Shown: positions 8,146-17,214 of the stretch, one piece after another
Position numbering within the stretch: the first letter of the stretch is position 1
How the letters are laid out: the number at the start of each line of letters is the position of its first letter
NCBI GenBank assembly: GCA_963719875.1
Contig: CAVRDJ010000004.1
Span: 868,001-932,000 of the forward strand
Length of the DNA stretch: 64,000 nt
Direction: 5' to 3'
Source: Palsa-360 sp963719875
GTDB taxonomy: Bacteria > Acidobacteriota > Terriglobia > Acidiferrales > UBA7541
The notes under the pieces: model-generated
Database searches by the model: none
Told to the model about the DNA's origin: nothing
The model's input: the letters and a program-made list of their open reading frames with translations, nothing else
Made by a program: the position numbers and the translations under genes

Positions 8146-9939
8146 TTAGACCATGATTTCGTGCACGGGCACTGAGAGGTTCGTTTTCCCAGCGAGCTGC
8201 TGCTTCACTGCCTCGACGACGTGGTGCGGCATGAACGGTTCTCCGTCGTACTTGCGAATATAGCCGCTCGGGACGTAGCTGGTTTCACTGCGCAGATAAC
8301 GGGCAAACTGGCCACTGTAGTTGTTCTCGACGATGATGGTGTGCCGCGAGCCTTTCAGAATGTCGAGAATCGCCTGGCCATGCAGCGGGACGAGCCAGCG
8401 GATCTGTAGCTGATTGGCCGAGATTCCCTGCTCGTTCAGAAGCTCACAGGCTTCCTCGATCACTCCTTTGGTTGACCCCCATCCGATCAAGGTAACATCG
8501 GCATTGCGCGGCCCCAGCAGCGCGGGCGGTGGAACGGTGGCCTCAATCCCGCCCATCTTGCGCATGCGCTTTTCCATCATGGCGCGGCGCTTGGTCGGAT
8601 TAGTGAACTCGTCACTGATCAGCACGCCGTTTTCATCGTGTTCATCAGTACCAGCCGTGTGTGTATAGCCAGGCACGCCAGGAATGGCGCGCGGTGAAAT
8701 CCCGCTCTTGGTGATCAGATAGCGCTTGTAACCCCCGTTCGTGGCAGACTCAGAGGACGCCCCGTTGCCCGTGGTAATCAGCTCGCCCCGATCAATCGTG
8801 GGGGCGAAGTCCAGATCCTTCGGATCCACGCTGAGCCTACCTTCTGACAGCAACAGATCGCAGAGAACGATGCCGGGGCACTGGAAGCGGTCGACGATGT
8901 TGAACATCTCGGGGATGAGCTTAAAGCAGTCGCCGATGTCAAGCGGCGCGGCGATCACTCGGGGGTAATCGCCAAAAGCGGCGCCCAGCATTTGCCATAG
9001 GTCACCCTGTTCGGTCTTGGTGGGAACCCCCGTGGATGGGCCGGCTCGCTGGCAGTCGATCACGACTACCGGGGTTTCAATCATTGCGGACATGCCAAGG
9101 CCCTCGCTCATCAAAGCGAAGCCTCCGCCCGAGGTAGCGCACATCGAACGTACGCCGGCGTGGGCAGCGCCGATGGCCATATTAATCACCCCGATCTCGT
9201 CTTCCACCTGCCGGACCATGATGCCGGCCTTGCGCGCGTGCGCCGCCATCCAGTGCAGAACACCGGTCGCTGGGCTCATCGGGTAGGCACAATAGAATTT
9301 CACGCCCCCTGCCGCGCCCCCCATGGCCATCGCCGTGTTGCCACTGAGAATCGCGTAACGATTCTCCGTCTTGGGAAGCGGGTTGGAGAAAGGCTTGAAG
9401 TTGGAGGCGGCATAATCATAGCCGGCCCGCGCCACGCCGACGTTTTCGGCCACCACGGCGTCGCCTTTCTTCTGGAACTGCTCTTTGATGACGTCCTCCA
9501 GCGACTGGAACCCGATGCCCATCATGCTGAGGCCAGCGCCAATTGCGAGCGTGTTCTGGGCTACTTTATTTCGGGTAATGTCTGCCAACTTTGAAACCGG
9601 AAGCGGGCAGAGCTGCACGCCGCTACCGGGGGTTCCCGGCTTAATCGTGTCAGCATTAAAGATACAGGCGGCGCCGGCGCTGAGTAGCCCCAGGTGGCGA
9701 TCCATGGTGTCTTGATTCAGAGGGATCATCAAGTCGATCCGGTCACCCATATTGGTGACCTTCTCAGGTCCCGTACGAATGGTTAGAAAAGTGTGGCCGC
9801 CGCGAATAATCGATTGATAGGCGTTGTAGGCGTTCAGGTGTAGGCCCCGACGACTAAAGATCTTTGCGAAAATGTCGCCCGGCGTGGCAACCCCTTGACC
9901 GGCCGCGCCACCGATACCAATTGCAAAGGTCTGCTTCAT
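8146..9939 (-). CDS. korA: 2-oxoacid:ferredoxin oxidoreductase, fused gamma-alpha subunit (KorA-like)
   Basis: A 597-residue subunit fusing the gamma domain (residues 1 to about 190, starting GIGGAAGQGVATPGDIFAK) to the pyrimidine-binding alpha domain, with YPMSPATG near residue 235, the QVEDEIGVINMAIGAAHAG region, and the C-terminal transketolase-like domain. This fused arrangement is the rule for two-subunit KorAB enzymes. I place the start at the ATG of 9937-9939, because GAGG stands just upstream and the encoded MKQTFAIGIGG begins the domain exactly; a longer frame upstream has no family character. It leads korB in an operon. No ferredoxin-type cluster motif is present, as expected for this type. 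Confidence 0.9.
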   Translation of the reverse strand: MKQTFAIGIGGAAGQGVATPGDIFAKIFSRRGLHLNAYNAYQSIIRGGHTFLTIRTGPEKVTNMGDRIDLMIPLNQDTMDRHLGLLSAGAACIFNADTIKPGTPGSGVQLCPLPVSKLADITRNKVAQNTLAIGAGLSMMGIGFQSLEDVIKEQFQKKGDAVVAENVGVARAGYDYAASNFKPFSNPLPKTENRYAILSGNTAMAMGGAAGGVKFYCAYPMSPATGVLHWMAAHARKAGIMVRQVEDEIGVINMAIGAAHAGVRSMCATSGGGFALMSEGLGMSAMIETPVVVIDCQRAGPSTGVPTKTEQGDLWQMLGAAFGDYPRVIAAPLDIGDCFKLIPEMFNIVDRFQCPGIVLCDLLLSEGRLSVDPKDLDFAPTIDRGELITTGNGASSESATNGGYKRYLITKSGISPRAIPGVPGYTHTAGTDEHDENGVLISDEFTNPTKRRAMMEKRMRKMGGIEATVPPPALLGPRNADVTLIGWGSTKGVIEEACELLNEQGISANQLQIRWLVPLHGQAILDILKGSRHTIIVENNYSGQFARYLRSETSYVPSGYIRKYDGEPFMPHHVVEAVKQQLAGKTNLSVPVHEIMV

Positions 9940-10471
9940 GATGATCCTCACAGTATGAAAGCCGGCCGGGCTTCGACGCCTCGGCGTTCTCGACTGGCTC
10001 AAATGAAATTTCAACTTCCGAACAAGAGAGTGCTCCTCGGTCATGCTGACGGTACCTAAAAAATACTTCAGGTACACAGCGATGGCCTAAGCTGCCATAT
10101 AAAATCCTATTGAGAAGAAAAATAACACTACGGTTGGAACTTCGCAAGCAATTGATTTCCAGACGACTCGGCCAATTTTTATGCCACAGAGACAGCCAAT
10201 GATTCCTTGAAGAATATCGCTTCTTGGATGGGCCGGACCACCAGCTTGCATTAGAGGGCAAGGCAAACTGGGCATCATTCCGCGTTGCCTCTTGCGAATC
10301 TTGGACTTGGAAACCAACCATGGAATTGGACATGCGATTTGATGCCTGGCGCGAGGCTGGCTGTTCTGGAAGTGCCCCGCAAAAACTGCTAGGATGCGCA
10401 CATTAGGGCGCAACTAAACGGCAATGGCCCGTTCGGGGTGCAGCTGGGCTCCCGCCTGAGTCAGGAGACAT
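9940..10471. other. Divergent intergenic region
   Basis: This 532-base gap separates the leftward korAB operon from the rightward propeller gene and must hold both promoters. Open frames here lack ribosome sites and family-like sequence. I find no clear promoter hexamers or hairpins. Confidence 0.4.
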
Positions 10472-12169
10472 ATGAAAACACTCGCTCGCAGGATGTTGTG
10501 GGTTTTTCTAGCGGCTGTTTGCGCGACGATGCCTCTGGCTGCCTCGACCCTTGTAATTAAAGGCGTCGTCACTGACAGTTCCGGCAAACCCGTTCGTGGG
10601 GCCATCGTCAGTGCCAAGTCCGGCATGAAAACGATCAGCCGCTTTTCACAGACGGACGGCAAGTATGAAATCGCCGTAGCCGCGGGAACTTACGATGTCA
10701 CCGTCGAGGCGTACGGCTTCGCCATTAAGAAAGTCTCGGTGGACACTGCCAAGGCGGGAGAAACCAACTTCAGCCTGTCGCCTGCAAATCTCAGCCTGGC
10801 GCGCCTTACCGGTTCAGAATTGGAAAGCCTTTTGCCTGATTCTGCGGAGACGAAACTCCTGAGGTCGAGGTGTATTGAATGCCATAGCCTGCCAACTATC
10901 ATCCACAGGCGCGGGCAATCTGCTTCCGAGTGGAGAGACTTCCTGCCTCAAATGGCCAAGGGCGCCACCGATGAACCCTTTGCCAATGCAACGCCACAGG
11001 AGCTTGATTCGCTGAGCGCGGCTTTGGAAAAATATTTTGGCCCCACCTCCGCCTATTTCAATCTGGATGCGGACGCATCGGAGCTCAAGGCCCATGTGAA
11101 GCACGTTGAGCCTTCCGATGAAGCCCTGCGCTCGACTTTGATTCAGTATGACGTGCCAACGAAAATCTCCCGCCCGCACAGCATAGAAATCGATTTAAAA
11201 ACGAATGTCGCGTGGTTCGGGGAAGAATCTTTCTACGGCAACAAGGCGGCGCGGTTCAACATGGAGACGGAAACTTTTCAGGAATATCCGCTGCTGACCG
11301 AAAAGGCGCGCCCGCACACAGGTGCGGTGGCGAGTGATGGACGCTACTGGGTGGCGCTGGCACACAGCAATGACCCGGCCAAGCTGGCCTCGGTAGATCC
11401 GGAAACCGGCGAGGTGAAACAATATTATTGGCCGGAAAAGAAAGCCCCCGCTCATACTTTGACCTTCGATCATTCGGGTAATGTTTGGTTCTCGGGAGGA
11501 ACCTCGGGAGACTTGTGGAGCTTTGATGTGAAAAAGCAGCAGTTCACTTCGCACCCGTATTCGGTTCCGGCGGCTTATCCGAAAGGGACGATGCAGGATT
11601 GGGGAGAAATTCCAGGGGAATCGCACCCTGCCCAGGGAAGGTCCTATGACGTCACCGTCGATAATGAGGGCATGGTTTGGTTCAGTGAAATCGCACTGGG
11701 TACGCTTGTGAAACTGAATCCCGCCACCGGCGAAACCAAGGACATTCACCCCGAAGGGACGGTCAGCATTCGAGGCATTATTGTGGACCCGGAGGACAAT
11801 CTTTGGTTCGGTGATTTTCTGGGGCATCGATTCGGGAAATTGAATGTGAAGACGGGAGCGATTAAGTTTTACAAGCCTCCCACGCCGAATGCAACCGTCT
11901 ATGGAGTCAATTACAACCAGGCCGATGGCACCGTCTGGTTTGCCGATATGAGCGGGAATAACGTCACTCGATTCGATCCGAAAACCGAACACTTCACCGA
12001 ATACCCGATCCCGCAACGGCCGGATCGTTCCTACGCCCGATTTATCGGGGCAGATATTAAAGGAAGAGTTTGGTTTACGGAATACTTCGGCGATCGAATT
12101 GGTTTCGTCGATCCTACGGGAGAGAGCACCGGCTCACAGATTACTTCCAAACGCGCTTCGGCACAGTAA
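10472..12169 (+). CDS. Secreted Vgb-like propeller protein with carboxypeptidase-regulatory domain and one CxxCH
   Basis: A 565-residue exported protein. Residues 1 to about 26 form a signal peptide. Residues 27-105 are a carboxypeptidase-regulatory-like beta-sandwich (VTDSSGKPVRGAIVSAKS), common in Acidobacteriota. Around residue 135 there is RCIECHSLP, a CxxCH c-type haem motif in a short cytochrome-like segment. From about residue 230 a six- or seven-bladed propeller of the virginiamycin B lyase/streptogramin type carries repeated VWFxE and NLWFGD blades. The mix suggests a periplasmic redox or substrate-binding protein, not an antibiotic lyase. It is monocistronic and faces the VOC gene. 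Confidence 0.85.
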   Translation: MKTLARRMLWVFLAAVCATMPLAASTLVIKGVVTDSSGKPVRGAIVSAKSGMKTISRFSQTDGKYEIAVAAGTYDVTVEAYGFAIKKVSVDTAKAGETNFSLSPANLSLARLTGSELESLLPDSAETKLLRSRCIECHSLPTIIHRRGQSASEWRDFLPQMAKGATDEPFANATPQELDSLSAALEKYFGPTSAYFNLDADASELKAHVKHVEPSDEALRSTLIQYDVPTKISRPHSIEIDLKTNVAWFGEESFYGNKAARFNMETETFQEYPLLTEKARPHTGAVASDGRYWVALAHSNDPAKLASVDPETGEVKQYYWPEKKAPAHTLTFDHSGNVWFSGGTSGDLWSFDVKKQQFTSHPYSVPAAYPKGTMQDWGEIPGESHPAQGRSYDVTVDNEGMVWFSEIALGTLVKLNPATGETKDIHPEGTVSIRGIIVDPEDNLWFGDFLGHRFGKLNVKTGAIKFYKPPTPNATVYGVNYNQADGTVWFADMSGNNVTRFDPKTEHFTEYPIPQRPDRSYARFIGADIKGRVWFTEYFGDRIGFVDPTGESTGSQITSKRASAQ

Positions 12170-12207
12170 AGATTTCTTGCCGAAAGAGACATATCGAGAA
12201 GATTAAT

Positions 12208-12702
12208 TCACTTCCAACCATCGATCGCTTTTCTCTGAAGCGACTCTGGCGGATAGTCAAGCAACTCCAGCCTCAACCCGTTGGGATCGATCACATTCGT
12301 CAGGGGCGCATTGGTTGCTCCCGCTCGAGGGTCTTCGACCTTTACACCTTGTTGCCGTAGCGCGCTGACTGTTGTTTTCAGATCGTCGGCCCAGATGCCA
12401 ACGTGTGACAGCCCCACCGGGCGGTCCGCGCCGGCCGGCGCCAGTTCCAGGAACGTGTCGTGATTTATCTGAAGATAGGCGAGAGTTGGTTTGCCTTCCT
12501 TGTTCTTGATTGAGAACGCTTCGCGAAAGCCCATGACCTTGGTGTAATAGTTCATAGATTCGTCGAAATCCTTGACGTACATCCCGACATGATTCAGCCT
12601 GAGACCCGTCACTTTTTCTTGTGGCGCGGCACTGGGCTGCGTCGTGAAAATCCCAAGGGCGAGTCCAGCCATAAAGAGCGCTAATCCACGCAACCTGCGC
12701 AT
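12208..12702 (-). CDS. Exported VOC (glyoxalase/bleomycin-resistance) superfamily protein
   Basis: A 164-residue protein with an N-terminal signal peptide (MRRLRGLALFMAGLALGIFT, then cleavage near SAA) and one VOC domain. The two beta-alpha-beta-beta-beta modules are visible: LNHVGMYVKDFDESMNYYTKVMGF and LSHVGIWADDL with FLELAPAG and LRLELLDYP. The metal-ligand pattern (His, Glu, His, Glu) appears complete: H in LNHVG, E in FLELA, H in LSHVG, E in RLELL. Export is unusual for the superfamily but recurs in Acidobacteriota. Substrate unknown. It converges with the upstream propeller gene. Confidence 0.85.
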   Translation of the reverse strand: MRRLRGLALFMAGLALGIFTTQPSAAPQEKVTGLRLNHVGMYVKDFDESMNYYTKVMGFREAFSIKNKEGKPTLAYLQINHDTFLELAPAGADRPVGLSHVGIWADDLKTTVSALRQQGVKVEDPRAGATNAPLTNVIDPNGLRLELLDYPPESLQRKAIDGWK

Positions 12703-12921
12703 GTGATCCTCCCTGATAACTCGATGTCAGCCCATCGAAATGCGGTGTGCGGAATTATGCCACCCTGCGAACGTGGGCTAACCGGTCTCTGCGCAAACCA
12801 TATGCCGGACTTTCGTCTGGCGTCAACCTCAATTCGGCTCATTGAAACGTTACAGGAACATTCTGAGAAGAAGACAAACCTGGCCAGAATCCAAGCGGTA
12901 GCGCAGCATCACCCGATTGCG

Positions 12922-14400
12922 CTACGGCATTTCTTGTGTCGGAACAACCGTGATCTGATCGCGGGTAAATTCGAATTGTAGGATCCAACTACTCAAGACG
13001 CCTCGGGCGCCGATCTTTGGCGGCTTGAATTTCCAAAGCTGCGCAGCTTCTAGAGCCGCTCGCGCGAAATATTTGCTGGGTCCACGCGATTCGAGTTCTG
13101 CGTCCTCCACGTTTCCCGACCGGTCGACATTGACTTTGACGCTGACCCTCACCGTGCCTCGAATGGATTTCCTCGCGGACAGGAGGACGTCAGGCAACTC
13201 CTGGTGAGAGACTTCGCCGCGGGACGGGGCGCCTGCTGGTAATTTCGCAGCTGTGTTTGTTTTTTCTTCATGAAGGGTTTCCGGGTGAATCAAGGCGGGC
13301 ACTGGAACCGGAGCTTTGGGACTCCGCTCTTCCTCCGCAAGGGGCGGCCTCGCCGCCTTGGTCGAACGTGCCTGCGGGGACGGTACCTGCCTCGGTGGAG
13401 TTGGAACGAGCGGCTGTTCGCCCGTGACGGCAGGAACCGGCGGAGCATCTGCGTGGCGGCGCAATAGTCTCGGCCCTGCCAGAATTGCGACCAGCGCCAG
13501 CACGAATCCGACTGCGATAGGCACACCATAGCTGCGGCGTTTCGCAGGCGGCCTTGACGGGCGGGCGATGCGCTGCGGCACTGGTAAGGGAGTCCGGACC
13601 TGCGGCACTGGAGCGCGGCCTTCCAATCGAGCCGCGATTTGCGCAACTGTCCATCGGCGCTCAGCGTCTCGATGCAGACAGTGACGCGCTATATCGAGAA
13701 AGGGCTCCTGCAAAGTCTGCGGCAGCCGAGGATCCTGTTGTTCCGCTGTTGGCGCGATGGGCAGATTTTGAGTCAGTGTCTCGACGAGGGTCATGCCCAG
13801 CGACCAAACGTCACCCGCAGGTGAAATCGTTTCAGACAAGGAGTGACCGCCACGGGCAATTTCGGGCGGATCGTACGCGGTCTGATTGCCAGGACCAGCA
13901 AGCGATTCCCCCGCGCGGCGCAGCCCATCGCTTGATACCTTCAATAGGTCGCCGCTGGCCATGATGTTGGCCGGTTTGAGATGGCCGTGTACGAGACCTT
14001 TGCTGTGAAGGTAGGCGAGGACATCCAGGACCGACTCAAGCATCGCCCGAGCTTCAGCAGGCTGAAGCGCCCGGACGGGAAGAACCTGCGCAAGATTCTC
14101 CTCGGCACACTCCATTAAGACATAGACAAAGGGCACGCCGCCTAGCTCGCAGCCTCCCATCTCATAAAGTGGAATCAGGTGAGGATGGGACAGGTCAGCT
14201 GCCTGTTGCCAACGCGAAAGTTGGAGTTCACCATTTTCCGGAGCCGCAGGAATAAGCTTGATGGCAGCTTTGGCAAGAACTTCACCCTCACGGCGGTCTG
14301 TGAGGAACACCGCGCCGTGTTCGGATCCGCCTAAGTATCGAAGCAGTGGGAACTTCCCGTCAACCTGCTGACCTTCCAATTGTTTCCATGTGTCAGACAT
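12922..14400 (-). CDS. Predicted pseudokinase with transmembrane segment and TonB C-terminal domain
   Basis: A 492-residue fusion. Residues about 18-270 are a Ser/Thr kinase-like domain that keeps the beta-3 lysine (AIK, residue 48) but has HGH at 138-140 where HRD is expected, and SDG at 157-159 where DFG is expected. Both the catalytic base and the metal-binding aspartate are therefore missing. A single membrane helix follows (about residues 300-322), then a proline- and alanine-rich linker, then a TonB-type C-terminal domain (about 400-492) with VSVKVNVDRSGNVEDAELES and AAQLWKFKPP. The start at 14398-14400 opens directly into the kinase-like fold. Topology suggests a cytosolic pseudokinase and a periplasmic TonB-like domain. 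Partner unknown. Confidence 0.85.
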   Translation of the reverse strand: MSDTWKQLEGQQVDGKFPLLRYLGGSEHGAVFLTDRREGEVLAKAAIKLIPAAPENGELQLSRWQQAADLSHPHLIPLYEMGGCELGGVPFVYVLMECAEENLAQVLPVRALQPAEARAMLESVLDVLAYLHSKGLVHGHLKPANIMASGDLLKVSSDGLRRAGESLAGPGNQTAYDPPEIARGGHSLSETISPAGDVWSLGMTLVETLTQNLPIAPTAEQQDPRLPQTLQEPFLDIARHCLHRDAERRWTVAQIAARLEGRAPVPQVRTPLPVPQRIARPSRPPAKRRSYGVPIAVGFVLALVAILAGPRLLRRHADAPPVPAVTGEQPLVPTPPRQVPSPQARSTKAARPPLAEEERSPKAPVPVPALIHPETLHEEKTNTAAKLPAGAPSRGEVSHQELPDVLLSARKSIRGTVRVSVKVNVDRSGNVEDAELESRGPSKYFARAALEAAQLWKFKPPKIGARGVLSSWILQFEFTRDQITVVPTQEMP

Positions 14401-14681
14401 GATTCGACCTTGTCGGGTGATGGGCCAGGGCTTGAATTCTATTGTACCCAGGTGCTGAGTCCAAAATGTCAACCGAATACAAGCGGGGTGCCCAGTAGGA
14501 TAAGACAAGTGGGCGGATGAGGTGCCAAGTGCCGGGCGCGATTCGGTGCGCGTTGGGGGCCCTATCGTTTCCATCTTCGCGCTTCCGACTCCATGGCCGA
14601 AATGAGTTCGTGGGTTCAACAACTGGACGAGAATTCGCTTGGACACGCAAGCCACTGAGGGGATTCGCGCGGACAAAAGAA

Positions 14682-14714
14682 AAAGGGAGGAACCTGCTGA
14701 GGCTTCCTCCCTTT
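14682..14714 (-). terminator. Rho-independent terminator of the pilin gene
   Basis: On the minus strand an 11-bp perfect stem (AAAGGGAGGAA paired with TTCCTCCCTTT, 11-base loop) is followed by a T-rich tail. It lies 31 bases after the pilin stop codon. Confidence 0.85.
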
Positions 14715-14745
14715 CTCCATGGTACGACGGGGAAATTCTTTCGTG

Positions 14746-15201
14746 TTAGCTGATCGGATTGTCGGTTGACTTAGCAGTTGTGGTCAGGTTAACCCGGATC
14801 ACGCCCGACTGGTCGGTGAAGAAGTAGCGCTGGCCAGTCACACCCTGATTGATCGGGCCGGCAATGATCGAGTATTGCTGGTACGTGGCGGCGGCCGCAT
14901 AAGTGAACTTATAGCCGCTCTTCGTTCCAGTCACTAGAGCCGAGTCCACAAGGTCCGCAGCCGTAGAAGTGGGAGCCGTTGATGGCCCCAAATCGCTAAG
15001 CTTGGTGGGATAGTTCCCGTAAGTGATGGCAAACGCCACCGAAGAAGTATTGATCGTTCGGAGTGAACCCACCGCAGACGCTTCGTTGGCCGCCATCTTC
15101 GACCGCAGCAGGTTCGGGATAGCAATGGCCGCGATGATCAAGATGATCGCGACAACGATTAGCAACTCTATTAACGAGAAGCCCCTTTGTTTGTTCTTCA
15201 T
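14746..15201 (-). CDS. pilA: Type IV major pilin-like prepilin
   Basis: A 151-residue prepilin with a short basic leader (MKNKQRG) cut before Phe, then FSLIELLIVVAIILIIAAIA, the classical N-methylated helix with Glu at mature position 5. The C-terminal domain is small and rich in Ser/Thr, as in short acidobacterial and geobacter-like pilins. The start at 15199-15201 has GGAG upstream; a longer frame to 15258 would add a non-prepilin lead. Transcription is likely sigma-54 dependent, since TGGCAC-N5-TTGC stands about 50 bases upstream, and a strong terminator follows. A pseudopilin role is possible, but the strong terminator and sigma-54 site favour a major pilin. Confidence 0.9.
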   Translation of the reverse strand: MKNKQRGFSLIELLIVVAIILIIAAIAIPNLLRSKMAANEASAVGSLRTINTSSVAFAITYGNYPTKLSDLGPSTAPTSTAADLVDSALVTGTKSGYKFTYAAAATYQQYSIIAGPINQGVTGQRYFFTDQSGVIRVNLTTTAKSTDNPIS

Positions 15202-15250
15202 AAAGTCTCCAGAATATTTGAATTTCTTTCCGTCGTACGCATACAGTATG

Positions 15251-15266
15251 GCAAGCACTGTGCCAA
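15251..15266 (-). promoter_or_regulatory. Sigma-54 promoter of the pilin gene
   Basis: The minus strand reads TTGGCACAGTGCTTGC, a perfect match to the -24/-12 consensus TGGCAC-N5-TTGC. The expected transcription start falls near 15240, about 40 bases before the pilin ATG. The neighbouring NtrC-family gene encodes a matching activator type. Confidence 0.85.
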
Positions 15267-15744
15267 ATGGCCCCGCCGTGACAACTCGCCCAACGGATTA
15301 TCTGTATTCTATTCAAATATAAAGGGTTAATGGAATTCTGGATCGGACCAATTTCGCAGACACTTGAGAAACCGGCCTCCCAGAAACACGCCAAGTGTAG
15401 TCTCTGCGTACAGCCGATACGCCAATTGAACAGTTCTCTTTGTCCATGTTCCAAACTAAAGGTGCGGTGACCTGCCCCCGAAAACTAGTTCATAATTCAG
15501 TTTTTCTGGGCATTTGACGGAGAGAGGAAAAGCACCAAAATGAAACGCCGATTTTGAGGGGAGCAGATCATTAAAGTGTTACAGGACGGCAGGAGTCCCG
15601 GTGAAAGACATGTGCCACCGGGACGGGATCAGAATTGCCGCGCTCGGCTAATGAAAGGCAAAGTATGGACGGCTGGCCAGGAGTTCGAGTCCCCTGCCCC
15701 ACCATGGCTTCGACTTTCAAAAAACATTCAACTCGAAACCTGGG
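15267..15744. other. Intergenic region upstream of the pilin promoter
   Basis: This 478-base gap between the NtrC-family gene and the sigma-54 promoter has room for enhancer sites of the activator. No coding frame here is convincing. At 15677-15703 it contains a tRNA-3'-end-like stretch, described separately. Confidence 0.45.
15677..15703 (+). other. tRNA 3'-end-like fragment (T arm plus CCA)
   Basis: The sequence holds a T-arm-like hairpin with loop TTCGAGT and a stem with one mismatch, then GCCCCACCA. No matching 5' acceptor, D arm or anticodon arm is found in the preceding 80 bases, so this is not a functional tRNA. It may be a remnant left by an integration event or a chance match. Confidence 0.3.
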
Positions 15745-17163
15745 TCAGGTACCGATTGGACTCTTCGATGTCACAAGCTTTGGTTCTTCACAATTGGCGT
15801 CCGAATCCGTTTGATCTCGACCCGGCGTATTTTTCTTGAGCAGTTCATAGAGATGTGTGCGACTAATTCCCAAAATTTCCGCGGCGCGCACCTTGTTGCC
15901 GCCGGCGTGAGCTAGAACGCGCTGGGCATGCAACCGAGCGAGCTGGTCCATCGTCAATTGCACTTCACTCTCCGTATTTGCTGTCGATGGCAAAGTCTGA
16001 ATTCGGGCGGGGAGGTCGCGGACGTCAATCACGCTGGATTCAGTCATCATACAGGCATGCCCAATGACATTCTCGAGCTCGCGAACATTGCCAGGCCAGG
16101 CATAGCGGGCCAGAATGGTCTGCGCACGCCGTGTCAATCCCGCCAAAGGTTTATTGTATTGCGCCGCGAAAAGTTTCAGGAAGTGTCGCTGCAAGATGGG
16201 CAGGTCTTCGCGTCGTTCCGCAAGCGACGGCACCTTCAATTCGATCATGCAGAGCCGGAAATAAAGATCCTCTCGAAATTTGCCCTGGCTCACCATCTCG
16301 GGGAGGTCCCGGTTTGTGGCGGCGATTACACGAACGTTTACCTTGCGAATTGCCGGCGATCCCACTCGCTGGATCTCTTGGTTCTGCAAGACACGCAGGA
16401 GTTTGGCCTGCAGCGGTAATGGCATTTCACCGATCTCGTCCAGAAAGGCGGTTCCGCCGTCGGCATACTCAAAAACTCCCACCTTATCCTGATGCGCTCC
16501 TGTAAAGGAGCCCTTGACATGTCCGAATAATTCGCTCTCCGCCAATGTCTCTGAGATGGAAGAGCAATTCAAGGCCACAAAATTTCCCTTCTTGCCAGGA
16601 CTTAGGTGGTGCAGAGCTTTGGCAACCAGTTCCTTGCCTACTCCGGTCGGTCCGGTGACGAGGACGCTGCGGAAATGAGGAGCGATTCGCCGGATCTGCG
16701 AGATGAGCTCAAGCATAAGAGGGCTGCGGCCAATCATCCCGTCGAACTCGAAATTCTCGAGTAGTTCATTCTCCAGCTTCAAACTGCGCTGCCGGTGCTT
16801 CGAATCCTCCTTAATCTGATTGATTCTCTCCCGGAGTTTTTCGGGTGAGAACGGCTTTGGAAAATAGTCAGCCGCTCCTTTTTGAATCGCCTCCACCGCT
16901 GATTCCGTCGAATAATAGCCCGTCATCAAGATGACATCGATGCCCGGATCGAATTCCAAAACCTGTTGCAGGACCTCCATCCCTTGGACCCCCGGCATGA
17001 CCAGGTCGAGAAGGACGATTTGCGGGCGGGTTCGGCGGATCAGGTCCATGCCGGTTTGCGGATCGGTCGCCGCCTGAATTTCTAGATCTTCGTTGGCCAA
17101 AATGAAGCGAACGAACTTAATATTCGCGGGATCGTCGTCGATGACTACGAGTATCATGCTCAA
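15745..17163 (-). CDS. NtrC-family sigma-54-dependent response regulator
   Basis: A 472-residue activator with a receiver domain (about 1-120; acidic pocket IDDD, phospho-acceptor in LLDLVMPG), a sigma-54 AAA+ domain (about 140-370) with Walker A GPTGVGKE and the sigma-54 contact loop GSFTGA, and a C-terminal Fis-type helix-turn-helix (NKVRAAEILGISRTHLYELL). All catalytic landmarks are present. It is encoded 51 bases after the hybrid histidine kinase gene and just upstream of the sigma-54 pilin promoter, so a PilS/PilR-like circuit is the natural reading. It could also act on the sigma-54 site at 46299. Its partner kinase is inferred from adjacency. Confidence 0.92.
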   Translation of the reverse strand: MSMILVVIDDDPANIKFVRFILANEDLEIQAATDPQTGMDLIRRTRPQIVLLDLVMPGVQGMEVLQQVLEFDPGIDVILMTGYYSTESAVEAIQKGAADYFPKPFSPEKLRERINQIKEDSKHRQRSLKLENELLENFEFDGMIGRSPLMLELISQIRRIAPHFRSVLVTGPTGVGKELVAKALHHLSPGKKGNFVALNCSSISETLAESELFGHVKGSFTGAHQDKVGVFEYADGGTAFLDEIGEMPLPLQAKLLRVLQNQEIQRVGSPAIRKVNVRVIAATNRDLPEMVSQGKFREDLYFRLCMIELKVPSLAERREDLPILQRHFLKLFAAQYNKPLAGLTRRAQTILARYAWPGNVRELENVIGHACMMTESSVIDVRDLPARIQTLPSTANTESEVQLTMDQLARLHAQRVLAHAGGNKVRAAEILGISRTHLYELLKKNTPGRDQTDSDANCEEPKLVTSKSPIGT

Positions 17164-17214
17164 AGGTGGCTCTCTCCCTGCAATTGATTTGCTTCCATCA
17201 CGATACGTTCTCCA

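Noticed and set aside
10087..10413. Minus-strand frame of 108 codons upstream of korA
   Set aside because: Ends in a hydrophobic run but has no ribosome site and mixed low-complexity content; not supported.
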